Of a DNA stretch of 64,000 nucleotides, positions 7,282-15,486 are shown one piece after another. Source of the stretch: Streptomyces spinoverrucosus (GTDB lineage Bacteria > Actinomycetota > Actinomycetes > Streptomycetales > Streptomycetaceae); the NCBI RefSeq assembly GCF_015712165.1, contig NZ_JADPZX010000001.1:4972001-5036000 (forward strand), written 5' to 3'. The notes beneath the pieces were generated by a model. That model saw only the letters and a list, made by a program, of their open reading frames with translations. It did not search any database and was not told the origin of the DNA. A program made the position numbers and the translations under genes. Position 1 is the first letter of the stretch; each line of letters starts with the position of its first letter.

Positions 7282-8187
7282 ATGAAGGCCATCTCCTACG
7301 CGGAGTACGGCGGTCCGGAGGTTCTGCGGCTGACGGAGGCGGCGGAGCCGCACGCCGGACCCGGGCAGGTGCGCGTGAAGATCGTGGCCGCGGCCGTCAA
7401 CCCCATCGACTTCAAGATCCGCCGGGGCTGGGCCCCGCAGATGGGCCCCGAGTCCCTCCCCGCCGTCCCCGGCCTTGAGGGTGCCGGCATCGTCGACGAG
7501 GTGGGGGCAGGGGTCACCGGTGTGTCGATCGGCGACGAGGTGATGGTCTGGACCGATACCGGCTCCTACGCCGAGTACGCCCTGGCCTCCGACTTCGCGC
7601 CCAGGCCGGCCGGCCTGGACTGGGAGACGGCCGCCGCGCTGCCGGTGGCCGTCGAGACCTCCGACCGTGTGCTGGGCGAACTCGCGGTGGGCCCGGGGGA
7701 GACCCTGCTGATCCATGGAGCCGCGGGTGTGGTCGGCTCCGTCGGCGTCCAGATCGCCGTGGCCCGCGGAGTCACCGTGATCGGTACGGCGTCCGAGGCC
7801 AACCACGACTTCCTGCGCTCACTCGGCGCGATCCCCGTGGCGTACGGTGACGGCCTCGCCGACCGGGTCCGCGCGGTCGCCCCACAGGGCGTCGACGCCG
7901 TCTACGACGTCGCCGGCATCGACGCGCTGGACGTCTCCGTGGAACTGCGCGGCGGCACCACGGACCGCATCGTCACCACCAACGACGCACGGGCATTCGA
8001 GATGGGCATCACCTTCTCCATCGGCGGCCGACGGTTCGGGCCGCAGCTCGCCGAGTACGCCGGCCGCGCCGCCGACGGCCGGTTGCGCGTGCGTGTCGAC
8101 CGCAACTTCCCGCTCGCTGACGCCGCCAGGGCGCACGAGCTGATCGAGTCCGGCCATGCGCGCGGCAAGGTGCTCCTGCGCCCGTAG
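7282..8187 (+). CDS. NADP-dependent quinone-oxidoreductase-like protein (zinc-free MDR family)
   Basis: 301 residues of the medium-chain dehydrogenase/reductase superfamily. The GroES-like N-terminal half has AAAVNPIDFKIRRGW and VPGLEGAGIVDEVGAGV. The Rossmann half has the nucleotide-binding loop LLIHGAAGVVGSVGVQIA. The catalytic-zinc cysteine/histidine set is missing, as in QOR-type enzymes that reduce quinones or enones with NADPH. ATG 7282 is preferred over GTG 7273 because GGGAAG is correctly spaced for it. It stands alone, downstream of the duplicated inverted repeat and just upstream of an IS200/IS605 element. The substrate is not evident. Confidence 0.85.
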   Translation: MKAISYAEYGGPEVLRLTEAAEPHAGPGQVRVKIVAAAVNPIDFKIRRGWAPQMGPESLPAVPGLEGAGIVDEVGAGVTGVSIGDEVMVWTDTGSYAEYALASDFAPRPAGLDWETAAALPVAVETSDRVLGELAVGPGETLLIHGAAGVVGSVGVQIAVARGVTVIGTASEANHDFLRSLGAIPVAYGDGLADRVRAVAPQGVDAVYDVAGIDALDVSVELRGGTTDRIVTTNDARAFEMGITFSIGGRRFGPQLAEYAGRAADGRLRVRVDRNFPLADAARAHELIESGHARGKVLLRP

Positions 8188-8204
8188 GCGGGGAGTGAGG
8201 GTCC

Positions 8205-9521
8205 CTACTTGTCTACGAGCGACATGTGGTGCTCGTTTTCACTTGCACCTCGGGCTGAAGCCCGAGGATTCTGGCCTTCTCGATCGTTGCTGTGCCGCTC
8301 CGCGGCACGGGGTTCGGTCGGGAATCCGTGGCTTCCTGTTTCTTCGCGCTGTGCCGGGATTGCTCCCGGTCTTACCGGCGCTCCGCAGGCCGATACCGCC
8401 AGTCCGGCGGCCGTCTTCACGTTGATCGCGGCGTTGGTGTCCCGGTGGTGGACGGTGCCGCAGGCGGTACAGGTCCATTCCCGGATGTTCAGGGGTTTGG
8501 GTCCGTCCACGGCGCCGCAGGTGGAGCAGGTCTGGGAGGTCGGTTCGAACCGGCCGATCTTGACCAGGGTGCGGCCGTACCGTTCTGCCTTGTACTCCAG
8601 CATGCTGATGAACGATGACCATCCGGCGTCATGCACGGACTTGGCCAGCTTCGTGCGGGCCAGTCCCGCTACCGACAGGTCCTCCACGGCGATCCCTTGG
8701 TTCTCGGAGATCAGCTTCGTGGAGAGCTGGTGATGGAACTCTCGGCGGGCGTCGGCGACCTTGGTGTGGGCGCGGGCGACCTTCAGGCGGGCCTTGGCGC
8801 GGTTCTTGCTTCCTTTCTGCTTGCGGGACAGCTCCTGCTGGGTCTTCTTCAGCTTCTTCTCCGCGCGGCGCAGGAAGCGCGGAGAGTCGATTTTCGTGCC
8901 GTCGGACAGGACCGCGAAGTGGGTCAGGCCGAGATCGATGCCGATGGTGCGGTCGGTTTCGGGCATCCGTGTCGCGTCGGGGGCGGGGTCGGTGTCGATG
9001 ACGAAGGAGGCGAAGAACCTGCCGGCCGCATCCTTGAAGACGGTGACGGAGGTGGGGGTGGAGGGCAGCGTGCGGGACCACTTCACCTTCACCGCGCCGA
9101 TCTTCGGCAGGTTCAGACGGCCGCTGTCGGTGATGTTCCAGCGGGCGTTGGCGGTGAACCGGATCGACTGCCTCGCGTCCTTGCGGGACTTGAAACGGGG
9201 CGGACCGGTCTTGGGGCCCTTGCGGGTGCCCTTGAGGGAGGCGAAGAAGTTGCGGTACGCAGTCTCGGCGTCGCGCAAAGACTGCTGGAGGACGACCGCG
9301 GAGACCTCGCCCAGCCAGGAGCGCTCCACCGTCCCCTTGGCCTGGGTGATCAGGCGGGTGGACAGCTCGCCGATCTTCGGGAACGGCTGCTGGGCCTTGC
9401 GGGCGTCTTCACGGGCGCGGACCGCGTCGTTGAAGACGACGCGGGCGCACCCGAACGCCTTCGCCAACGCCCTCTGCTGGCCGGTGTCCGGGTACAACCT
9501 GAAGGCGTACCTGAGCTGCAT
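8205..9521 (-). CDS. tnpB: TnpB, RNA-guided nuclease of an IS200/IS605 element
   Basis: 438 residues. The split RuvC site is complete: Asp in RTIGIDLGLTHFAV, Glu in GIAVEDLSVAGL, and Asp in VHHRDTNAAINV. The zinc ribbon CSTC...CTAC lies between the last two. The N-terminal part (MQLRYAFRLYPDTGQQ) and KGPPRF-type arginine-rich linker are normal, so it looks functional. The start at 9521 gives the family's usual N-terminus, although the frame is open further upstream. The last 40 residues are low-quality read-through across the right-end hairpin, as expected where the omega RNA overlaps tnpB. Established role: omega-RNA-guided DNA cleavage that keeps the element at its donor site. Confidence 0.9.
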   Translation of the reverse strand: MQLRYAFRLYPDTGQQRALAKAFGCARVVFNDAVRAREDARKAQQPFPKIGELSTRLITQAKGTVERSWLGEVSAVVLQQSLRDAETAYRNFFASLKGTRKGPKTGPPRFKSRKDARQSIRFTANARWNITDSGRLNLPKIGAVKVKWSRTLPSTPTSVTVFKDAAGRFFASFVIDTDPAPDATRMPETDRTIGIDLGLTHFAVLSDGTKIDSPRFLRRAEKKLKKTQQELSRKQKGSKNRAKARLKVARAHTKVADARREFHHQLSTKLISENQGIAVEDLSVAGLARTKLAKSVHDAGWSSFISMLEYKAERYGRTLVKIGRFEPTSQTCSTCGAVDGPKPLNIREWTCTACGTVHHRDTNAAINVKTAAGLAVSACGAPVRPGAIPAQREETGSHGFPTEPRAAERHSNDREGQNPRASARGASENEHHMSLVDK

Positions 9522-9546
9522 GACGGCCACGATACATACTTGGATT

Positions 9547-9963
9547 ATGGGCGAGATGCAGAAGATCAGAACTGGTAGGCACTGTGTTTTCGTGATGCAC
9601 GTCCACTTGGTCTTCGTGACCAAGTTCCGGCACAAGGTGTTCACCGATGCCCACTTGAGGCGCATGGAGGAGATCATGCGGTCGGTGTGTACGGACTTCG
9701 AGTGCGAGCTGGTGGAGTTCAACGGCGAGAACGACCACGTCCATCTGCTGGTGAACTTCCCGCCCAAGGTCGCCGTGACCAAGCTGGTCAACTCCCTCAA
9801 GGGTGTCTCCTCCCGCCGCCTGCGCCAGGAGTTCCCCGACCTGGTACGGCACTACTGGCGGGCCAACAAACTCTGGTCCGGGTCCTACTTCGCCGGCACC
9901 GTCGGCGGCGCCCCGCTGACCGTGGTCAAGCAGTACATCGAACAGCAGAACCGGCCGGTATGA
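9547..9963 (+). CDS. tnpA: TnpA, Y1 HUH transposase of an IS200/IS605 element
   Basis: 138 residues, the usual size. The HUH metal motif is seen in ENDHVHLLVNFPP, and the catalytic tyrosine in VVKQYIEQQ near the C-terminus. MHVHLVFVTKFRHKVF is the typical first strand. The start at 9547 lies 25 bases from the divergent tnpB start. The enzyme excises and inserts the element as single-stranded DNA via a 5'-phosphotyrosine. It appears intact, so the element may still be mobile. Confidence 0.92.
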   Translation: MGEMQKIRTGRHCVFVMHVHLVFVTKFRHKVFTDAHLRRMEEIMRSVCTDFECELVEFNGENDHVHLLVNFPPKVAVTKLVNSLKGVSSRRLRQEFPDLVRHYWRANKLWSGSYFAGTVGGAPLTVVKQYIEQQNRPV

Positions 9964-10151
9964 GCACTGCCCGGCTCCGCCGGGACGCCGCCTCGTGATG
10001 CTCCGCACCGCAGGCGAAGAACTGCGGTGTCCCGCTCCGCCGGACCTGATTCCGCGACGCTCCGCGTCGCCACCATCAGATTCGCTTCACCACCGGCCTG
10101 AAGGCCGATGCACTGCGAATGAATTCCGGTAGCTCATTCCCCTTGGCCGGC

Positions 10152-11738
10152 TCACTCCACCTCCGTGTTCCCGGCCAGCCGCACCTCTTCGTAGTCCAAG
10201 GCGGTCTGAAGCCGGCGCAGCACCGTGTCGTCGATGTGCTTCTCGTCGCGCAGCCGGACGACGGTCGCGCGCTTGTGGGCGATGAGGGCGAGCCGCAGCT
10301 CGGTGTAGTGGCGGTTGTGCAGCAGGGCGGGGTCGCCGTCGGCGCCCGCACCCCGCGCCTGTACGACGGCCAGTTGGGCCTCGTACTCCTGGCGCAGCCA
10401 TTCCGCGATCCGCGGGGACGCGCCCAGGTCGGCGGCGAGTCGCGGCAGCGCCGCAAGAGCCTCCTCGGTGGCCGTGGTCTCGGCCAGAATCTCCTCCTCC
10501 TCGACGGAGGTGTCCCGCGGCAGCCGGGCCCAGCGCACCACGCCCGGCAGCAGCAGTCCCTGCCCCACGAGCGTCACCACGATGACGCCCGAGGTGACGA
10601 AGACGATGAAGTCGCGGTCCGGGAAGGGCGCACCGGAGTCGAGGATCTCCGGCACCGACAGGGCCACGGCCAGCGACACCGCGCCCCGGAAGCCCGCGAA
10701 CCCGCTGACGACGCGCGCCCGGTGGCTCATACGCCGAAGCCGCTGCTCCGGTCGCCGGTCGATCGCGCGGATCAGGTAGGCGGAGCCGAACAGGAACGCG
10801 AACCGTACGGCGACCAGCACCACGCTGACCACACCGATCGCGATCAGCGCGTCCTCAAGGTCCGGTCGGCTCATGTGCCGCAGGGCGTACTGGAGTTCCA
10901 CTCCGACCAGGACGAACAGCGTGGCGTTGATGATGAACGTGGCCAGCGGCCAGAACGCCAGGGCCTGCCGGCGGTGCTCGGCCCGGATGAGACGGGGCGC
11001 CACCTGGGCCATGATCAGCCCGCTCACCACGACCGCGAGAACGCCCGAGGCATGGATCATCTCGGCGAGCAGATAGGCCGTGAACGGCGCGAGGATCATC
11101 ACGAGGTTGCCCAGCAGCGGGTCCTGAAGACGGCGCCGCAGGTTCATGTTGACCCACGCCACCGCCACGCCGACCGCCGCCCCGCCGCCGTACGCGAGGA
11201 GGAACAGCGCCCCGACGTGGGGGACGGTGAGGTGCTCCTCACCGACGGTCAGACCGACCGCCAGGCCGAAGATGACCAGCGCGGTACCGTCGTTGATCAG
11301 GCTCTCCGCGCGCAGCACCGTGACCTGGCGGCGCGGCAGCGCGCGGGCCAGGGCGCCGACCGCCGTGGCGTCGGTGGGAGCCACCGCCGCGCCCAGCACC
11401 CAAGCGGGACCCCAGGGCAGTCCGAGCGCGTGTCCCGCGGCCGCCACGGCCCACGCGGTGAGGATGACCAGGAGCGTGCTCATCAGGACGATGCCGCGCA
11501 GGTTCGAGCGGATCTCCCGGCTCGACGTGGTCAGGCTCTCCCAGTAGAGCAGGACGGGCAGGAAGATCAGCAGCACCACTTCCGGCGGCAGTTGCGTCTG
11601 GCTGACGGCCGGGACGAGACCGGCGAGCACACCCAGGGCGAGCAGGACGACGGGCGGCGCGATGCCCAGCCGCCGCGCCAGGACGTTGCCCGCGAGCACG
11701 GTCACGCCAAGGATGACGACGAGTTCGAGACCGGGCAT
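10152..11738 (-). CDS. Na+/H+ antiporter, CPA1 family
   Basis: 528 residues with about 12 hydrophobic helices followed by a cytoplasmic tail of around 120 residues. The ion-binding region is clear: GAAVAPTDATAVGAL, then LRAESLINDGTALVIFGLAV, both CPA1 hallmarks. FAGFRGAVSLAVALSVP is another conserved helix. The tail is charged and helical (EALAALPRLAADLGASP, then YEAQLAVVQARG). It exchanges cytoplasmic Na+ (or K+) for protons at the membrane. The gene is isolated between two TnpB-type elements, with no obvious operon partner. A different antiporter with a TrkA-C tail is at 57697-59193. Confidence 0.9.
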   Translation of the reverse strand: MPGLELVVILGVTVLAGNVLARRLGIAPPVVLLALGVLAGLVPAVSQTQLPPEVVLLIFLPVLLYWESLTTSSREIRSNLRGIVLMSTLLVILTAWAVAAAGHALGLPWGPAWVLGAAVAPTDATAVGALARALPRRQVTVLRAESLINDGTALVIFGLAVGLTVGEEHLTVPHVGALFLLAYGGGAAVGVAVAWVNMNLRRRLQDPLLGNLVMILAPFTAYLLAEMIHASGVLAVVVSGLIMAQVAPRLIRAEHRRQALAFWPLATFIINATLFVLVGVELQYALRHMSRPDLEDALIAIGVVSVVLVAVRFAFLFGSAYLIRAIDRRPEQRLRRMSHRARVVSGFAGFRGAVSLAVALSVPEILDSGAPFPDRDFIVFVTSGVIVVTLVGQGLLLPGVVRWARLPRDTSVEEEEILAETTATEEALAALPRLAADLGASPRIAEWLRQEYEAQLAVVQARGAGADGDPALLHNRHYTELRLALIAHKRATVVRLRDEKHIDDTVLRRLQTALDYEEVRLAGNTEVE

Positions 11739-11947
11739 GGGGCTTACTCCTGTGCAGAGCCGGGTGGCGGCAGGGGGGCGGGTCGGGCGGGTTCCGCCCG
11801 GGGCGCTGCGCTCATCGGCGGCACTCCTTCGTGGATACCCCGGCCTTCAGGCCGGGGAGGAAACGAAGCTTCCGCGTAGCGGGGCAAGGAAAGGCGGATC
11901 GCCGCCAGGGCGATCCGGCGTTCGCGGCCACCGGCCAACACCCGCCG

Positions 11948-11974
11948 CTCACACGGAAGCTGATAAAATGTGAG
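11948..11974 (+). promoter_or_regulatory. Inverted repeat and -10-like box just upstream of lone tnpB
   Basis: CTCACA (11948-11953) and TGTGAG (11969-11974) are inverted arms that end two bases before the tnpB ATG and enclose the AT-rich GATAAAAT. The pair could form a hairpin that hides the translation start, or be a repressor site. Confidence 0.35.
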
Positions 11975-11976
11975 GC

Positions 11977-13185
11977 ATGACGCGGCAGGTCAAGCGGGCT
12001 TTCAAGTACCGCTTCTACCCCACGGACGAGCAGGCAGCCGAGCTGTCCCGCACGTTCGGCTGCGTCCGCCTCGTCTACAACAAGGCGCTGGAGGAACGCA
12101 CCCGCGCTTGGTACGGCGAGCAGCGCCGTGTGTCCTACGTGCAGTCCTCGGCGGCGCTGACGGAGTGGAAGAAGACCGAGGAACTCGCCTTCCTGACCGA
12201 GGTGTCCTCCGTCCCGCTCCAGCAGGCCCTGCGCCATCTTCAGACGGCGTTCGGCAACTTCTTCGCCAAGCGCGCCAAGTACCCCCGGTACAAGAGCCGG
12301 AAGAAGTCCCGCGCTTCGGCCGAGTACACCCGCTCCGGCTTCAAGTTCCGGGACGGACAGCTCACCCTCGCGAAGATGACGGAGCCGTTGGACATCCGCT
12401 GGTCGCGTCCGCTCCCTCAGGGTGCGGTGCCGACGACGGTGACCGTGTCCCGCGACAGTGCCGGGCGCTGGTTCGTCTCCATGCTGTGCGACGACCTGAT
12501 CGTCCCGGTCCCCGCCACGACGGACGCGATCGGTATCGACGCGGGCACAACATCGCTGGTGACCCTGTCGACCGGAGAGAAGGTCGCCAACCCGAAGCAC
12601 GAGCGCCGCGACCGCGCCCGGCTCGCCAAGGCCCAACGGCAGCTTGCCCGCAAGGTGAAGGGCTCCGCGAACCGGGAGAAGGCCCGGCGCCGCGTCGCCA
12701 AGGTCCACGCGCGGATCGCCGACCGGCGCCGCGACTTCCTGCACAAACTGACCTCGCGCATCGTCCACGAGAACCAAGTGGTCGTGATCGAGGACCTCAC
12801 CGTCCGCAACCTGCTGAAGAACGGCAAGCTGGCGCGCGCCATCTCGGATGCGTCGTGGACGGAGCTCCGCTCCATGTTGGAGTACAAGTGCGCCTGGTAC
12901 GGGCGCGAACTCGTGGTGGTCGACCGCTGGTTCCCCAGCTCGAAGCTGTGCGGAGCCTGCGGCACGATCGCCGCGAAGATGCCGCTGAACGTCCGCGAGT
13001 GGACGTGCGACTGCGGCACGGTGCATGACCGCGACGTGAACGCGGCACGCAACATCCTGGCCGCCGGGCTGGCGGCAGCAGCCTGTGGAGACGGTGTAAG
13101 ACCTCAACGGGAGTCCTCCCGGACGGGGCGGTCGTCGGTGAAGCAGGAACCCCAGCGGGTGACCGCTGGAATCCCCCGCCTTTAG
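11977..13185 (+). CDS. tnpB: TnpB, RNA-guided nuclease of a lone-tnpB element
   Basis: 402 residues, clearly different in sequence from the TnpB at 8205-9521. RuvC residues are present: Asp in DAIGIDAGTTSLVTL, Glu in VVVIEDLTVRNLL, Asp in VHDRDVNAARNIL. The zinc ribbon is CGACG...CDCG, with a slightly shortened second knuckle. The N-terminus RAFKYRFYPTDEQ is typical. There is no tnpA partner. The start at 11977 follows a -10-like GATAAAAT only 8 bases upstream, so the transcript may be leaderless or nearly so. It looks intact and is probably still an active nuclease. Confidence 0.88.
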   Translation: MTRQVKRAFKYRFYPTDEQAAELSRTFGCVRLVYNKALEERTRAWYGEQRRVSYVQSSAALTEWKKTEELAFLTEVSSVPLQQALRHLQTAFGNFFAKRAKYPRYKSRKKSRASAEYTRSGFKFRDGQLTLAKMTEPLDIRWSRPLPQGAVPTTVTVSRDSAGRWFVSMLCDDLIVPVPATTDAIGIDAGTTSLVTLSTGEKVANPKHERRDRARLAKAQRQLARKVKGSANREKARRRVAKVHARIADRRRDFLHKLTSRIVHENQVVVIEDLTVRNLLKNGKLARAISDASWTELRSMLEYKCAWYGRELVVVDRWFPSSKLCGACGTIAAKMPLNVREWTCDCGTVHDRDVNAARNILAAGLAAAACGDGVRPQRESSRTGRSSVKQEPQRVTAGIPRL

Positions 13186-13227
13186 GCGGGGGAGGAAGTC
13201 AAGGCTGTGGGTCAGTTCTTCTTCCGG

Positions 13228-14244
13228 TCACGGACGCAGCAGCGTCTTGATGGCGCGGCGCTCGTCCATGGCCTTGTAGCCCTCGGCTGCCTGGTCCAGG
13301 GGCAGGGTGAGGTCGAAGACCTTGCCGGGGTTGATACGGCCGTCGAAGACGCGGTCGATCAGGTCGGGGAGGTAGGCGCGCACCGGAGCGGGGCCGCCGC
13401 GCAGGCCGACGTGGGAGAAGAAGAGCTCCTGGCCGTCGATCTGCGTACCGTGCGGGAAGCCGACGAAGCCGACGTTGCCGCCCGGACGCGCGGACTGCAG
13501 GCCCTGGCGCATCGACTCCTGCGTGCCGACGCATTCGAGGACCGAGTCGGCGCCGACGCCGTTGGTCAGCTCCTTGATCCGGGCCACGCCCTCCTCGCCG
13601 CGTTCGGTGACGATGTCGGTGGCGCCGAACTCCAGGGCCAGCTTCTGCCGGGACTCGTGCCGGCTCATGGCGATGATGCGCTCGGCACCCAGCTCCTTCG
13701 CGGCGATGACGCCGGACAGGCCGACCGCGCCGTCGCCGACGACCACGGCGGTCGAACCGGGATTCACCTCGGCGGCCTTGGCGGCGTACCAGCCGGTGCC
13801 CATGACGTCGGACAGGGTCAGCAGGCTCGGGATCAGCTCCTCGTCCGGCTCCTGCGGGGTGGCGACCAGCGTGCCGTCGGCGAGGGGGACGCGGAGGTAC
13901 TCGGCCTGGGCGCCGTTGACCCACTGCGCGTGCTGGCAGGAGGTCTGGTAGCCGGCCTGGCAGATCGGGCAGGTGTTGTCGGAGGCCACGAAGGAACCGA
14001 TGACGAACTGCCCCGGCCTGACGGTCGAGACCTCGCTGCCGACCTCCTCGACGACACCGACGTACTCGTGGCCGATCGGCTGCGGCCCGGCGACCGGCAG
14101 GACGCCCCGGTAGCTCCACAGATCGGAGCCGCACACGCAGGCGGCGACGGTGCGGACGACCGCGTCCGTCGGAGCCATGATCTTCGGCTCGGGGGCGTTC
14201 TCCACCCGGATGTCGCCCGGCGCGTGAATGATGGTTGCTCGCAT
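13228..14244 (-). CDS. Zinc-dependent alcohol dehydrogenase (MDR family)
   Basis: 338 residues. The catalytic zinc ligands are visible as C in ACVCGSDLW and HE in PIGHEYVGVVEEVG. A structural-zinc-like cysteine cluster follows (NTCPICQAGYQTSCQHA, with one cysteine fewer than the classic four). The Rossmann motif is VVVGDGAVGLSGVIAA. It oxidises alcohols or reduces aldehydes with NAD(P). It is the last gene of a minus-strand set after a cupin (broken) and a carboxymuconolactone decarboxylase-like gene, an arrangement often seen in stress-inducible aldehyde/quinone clusters. The substrate is unknown. Confidence 0.87.
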   Translation of the reverse strand: MRATIIHAPGDIRVENAPEPKIMAPTDAVVRTVAACVCGSDLWSYRGVLPVAGPQPIGHEYVGVVEEVGSEVSTVRPGQFVIGSFVASDNTCPICQAGYQTSCQHAQWVNGAQAEYLRVPLADGTLVATPQEPDEELIPSLLTLSDVMGTGWYAAKAAEVNPGSTAVVVGDGAVGLSGVIAAKELGAERIIAMSRHESRQKLALEFGATDIVTERGEEGVARIKELTNGVGADSVLECVGTQESMRQGLQSARPGGNVGFVGFPHGTQIDGQELFFSHVGLRGGPAPVRAYLPDLIDRVFDGRINPGKVFDLTLPLDQAAEGYKAMDERRAIKTLLRP

Positions 14245-14281
14245 GAGGGTGCCTCAGGTCTTCCTTGGGTCGGTCGTGGGA

Positions 14282-14679
14282 TCAGGCGCGGGAGCGGCCT
14301 GTGACGCGCGGGCCGTGGTACTCGGCGTCCGTGACGTGGTCGGGCCAGGTGGTGTCGTCCGTCTCCCACAGGGCGAGATGGGTCATGAACCGGTCGGGCG
14401 CGGCGCCGTGCCAGTGCTCCTCGCCCGGGGATGTGTGGATGACGTCGCCGGGGCGCGCCTCGATGGTGTGACCGCCGCGGGACTGCACCAGCGCGACGCC
14501 CTCGATGATGTAGAGGGTCTGGCCCAGGCCGTGGGAGTGCGGGCCCCGGGAGCGAACCGGACCATGTTGGCTCTCAGCCGGGAGGGCTCCTCGCCGCGGT
14601 GGAGCACGTCGGCATGGACGTCACCGGTGAACCACTCGGCGGGAAGCTTCGTGGTCGGGGGCCGCTGCGGCAGTTCCAT
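14282..14679 (-). pseudogene. Cupin-domain protein, frameshifted
   Basis: The first frame from 14679 reads MELPQRPPTTKLPAEWFTGD and ANMVRFAPGAR. The second frame continues HSHGLGQTLYIIEGVALVQS, then IEARPGDVIHTSPGEEHWHG, and ends at 14282. Joined, it is a normal 131-residue cupin with the metal-binding His motifs (HSHG...E and H at EEHWHG). The single-base shift falls in a GGGGCCCGC run near 14550, so a sequencing error is plausible; otherwise the gene is recently inactivated. It lies between the alcohol dehydrogenase and the carboxymuconolactone decarboxylase-like gene on the same strand. Confidence 0.75.
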
Positions 14680-14781
14680 GGTCTGTTGCTCTCCGGGCGG
14701 TGCTGCCGCCGGGCGTGCGGCGGCTGGGTGGGGGCTGTGGGTGGGGGCGAGCCGACGAGGGTGGTACGGCTGGGAAGGACC

Positions 14782-15120
14782 TCAGCCGGAATCGGACGGA
14801 CCGGCCTTGTCCACGATCTCCTTGAGCTGGGTCATCGCCGACATGGCGTTGGGCCATCCGGCGTAGAAGGCCAGATGGGTGATGGCCTCGACGAGCTCGT
14901 CCTCGGTGACGCCGTTCTCCAGCGCCTTGCCCAGGTGGAAGCCGAGCTGGTCGGTGCGGTACAGGGCGGCGAGAGCGGTGACCGTGACCAGGCTGCGGTC
15001 GCGCGGGGACAGCCCCGGCCGCTCCCAGATGTCACCGAACAGGACCGTGTCGGTGACCTCGGCGAGCTTCGGGGCGAACTCCTGGATCGCCGGCGGCGCG
15101 AACTTCTTCCGTTCCGTCAT
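14782..15120 (-). CDS. Carboxymuconolactone decarboxylase family protein
   Basis: 112 residues, one all-helical CMD domain. Recognisable parts are LSPRDRSLVTVTALAALYRT and GVTEDELVEAITHLAFYAGW. The CxxC pair of the AhpD peroxidase branch is absent, so this is the non-peroxidase type. It is the first gene of the minus-strand group with the cupin and alcohol dehydrogenase. The region 15121-15486 upstream holds no gene, but has the XRE operator at 15434 close to the divergent regulator. Confidence 0.88.
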   Translation of the reverse strand: MTERKKFAPPAIQEFAPKLAEVTDTVLFGDIWERPGLSPRDRSLVTVTALAALYRTDQLGFHLGKALENGVTEDELVEAITHLAFYAGWPNAMSAMTQLKEIVDKAGPSDSG

Positions 15121-15433
15121 CAGGTGGTGCTCCTAGCGTTTGTCCGACTCGTTCTGGTCGCCCGGCTGTCGGCCGGGGACCGCTCGGCGTGCTCACCGAA
15201 GGCAGGCGGCGTGATGAGGGCCCGTGACCGTCGTCGCCCGCCGCCCGGGTCCGCCGCCCGGGACGCCGCATCACGTGTGCATTCGGTGGACGATCACGAG
15301 TCGGGACGCGGCGGCCGCCTCGGTTGCGGCGAGTGCTGTCGGTGGCCGGTCCTGCCACGGCCTTGTCCTTGACCCTGCCGCCTTGGCGGGAGCCCGCAAA
15401 GGGGAGAATTCCAGGCTGGGAAAGAGTTAACCA

Positions 15434-15453
15434 GGGAAGAATCCTTACCCCCC
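15434..15453. promoter_or_regulatory. XRE/MmyB-type operator copy a
   Basis: GGGAAGAATCCTTACCCCCC lies 33 bases upstream of the ATG of the XRE regulator at 15487. It is one of six copies of a G-run/GAAGAAT/C-run element in 15.4-25.9 kb. The site sits where RNA polymerase would bind, consistent with autoregulation. Confidence 0.6.
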
Positions 15454-15486
15454 TCGCGAGGGCGGAGCAGTGTGAGACTGGTCGGT

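Larger units (their letters stand above)
8200..10130. mobile_element. IS200/IS605-family insertion sequence (tnpA plus tnpB, divergent)
   Basis: The element has tnpB on the minus strand and tnpA on the plus strand, with start codons 25 bases apart. Both ends carry a small hairpin with the same core: CCTCGGGCT/AGCCCGAGG at 8248-8267 inside the 3' end of tnpB, and CGGCCT/AGGCCG at 10094-10107 beyond tnpA. This matches the subterminal hairpins of the family, which lacks terminal inverted repeats. Exact borders cannot be fixed by eye and are given to about 30 bases. By family rule, the tnpB side is the right end, where an omega RNA would be made. Confidence 0.8.
11830..13205 (+). mobile_element. 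Lone-tnpB IS element (IS1341-like)
   Basis: The element has no tnpA. Ends are marked by hairpins with the same loop type: CCCCGGCCT/AGGCCGGGG at 11838-11857, followed by GAGGAAACG, and CCCCCGCCT/AGGCGGGGG at 13173-13192, followed by GAGGAAGTC. The right hairpin overlaps the tnpB stop at 13185, the expected 3' end of an omega RNA. The guide would be the bases just outside the right end, near 13200-13220. Movement would need TnpA in trans, possibly from the neighbouring IS200/IS605 element. Confidence 0.65.

Noticed and set aside
10119..11879. Long open frame on the plus strand opposite the Na+/H+ antiporter
   Set aside because: It is the antisense shadow of a clear membrane-protein gene; its translation is Arg/Gly/Gln-rich with no domain, typical of high-GC shadow frames.
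15380..15412. Seventh XRE-type operator at GGGGAGAATTCC
   Set aside because: Only the left half fits; the closing C-run is missing, so it was not counted with the six full copies.
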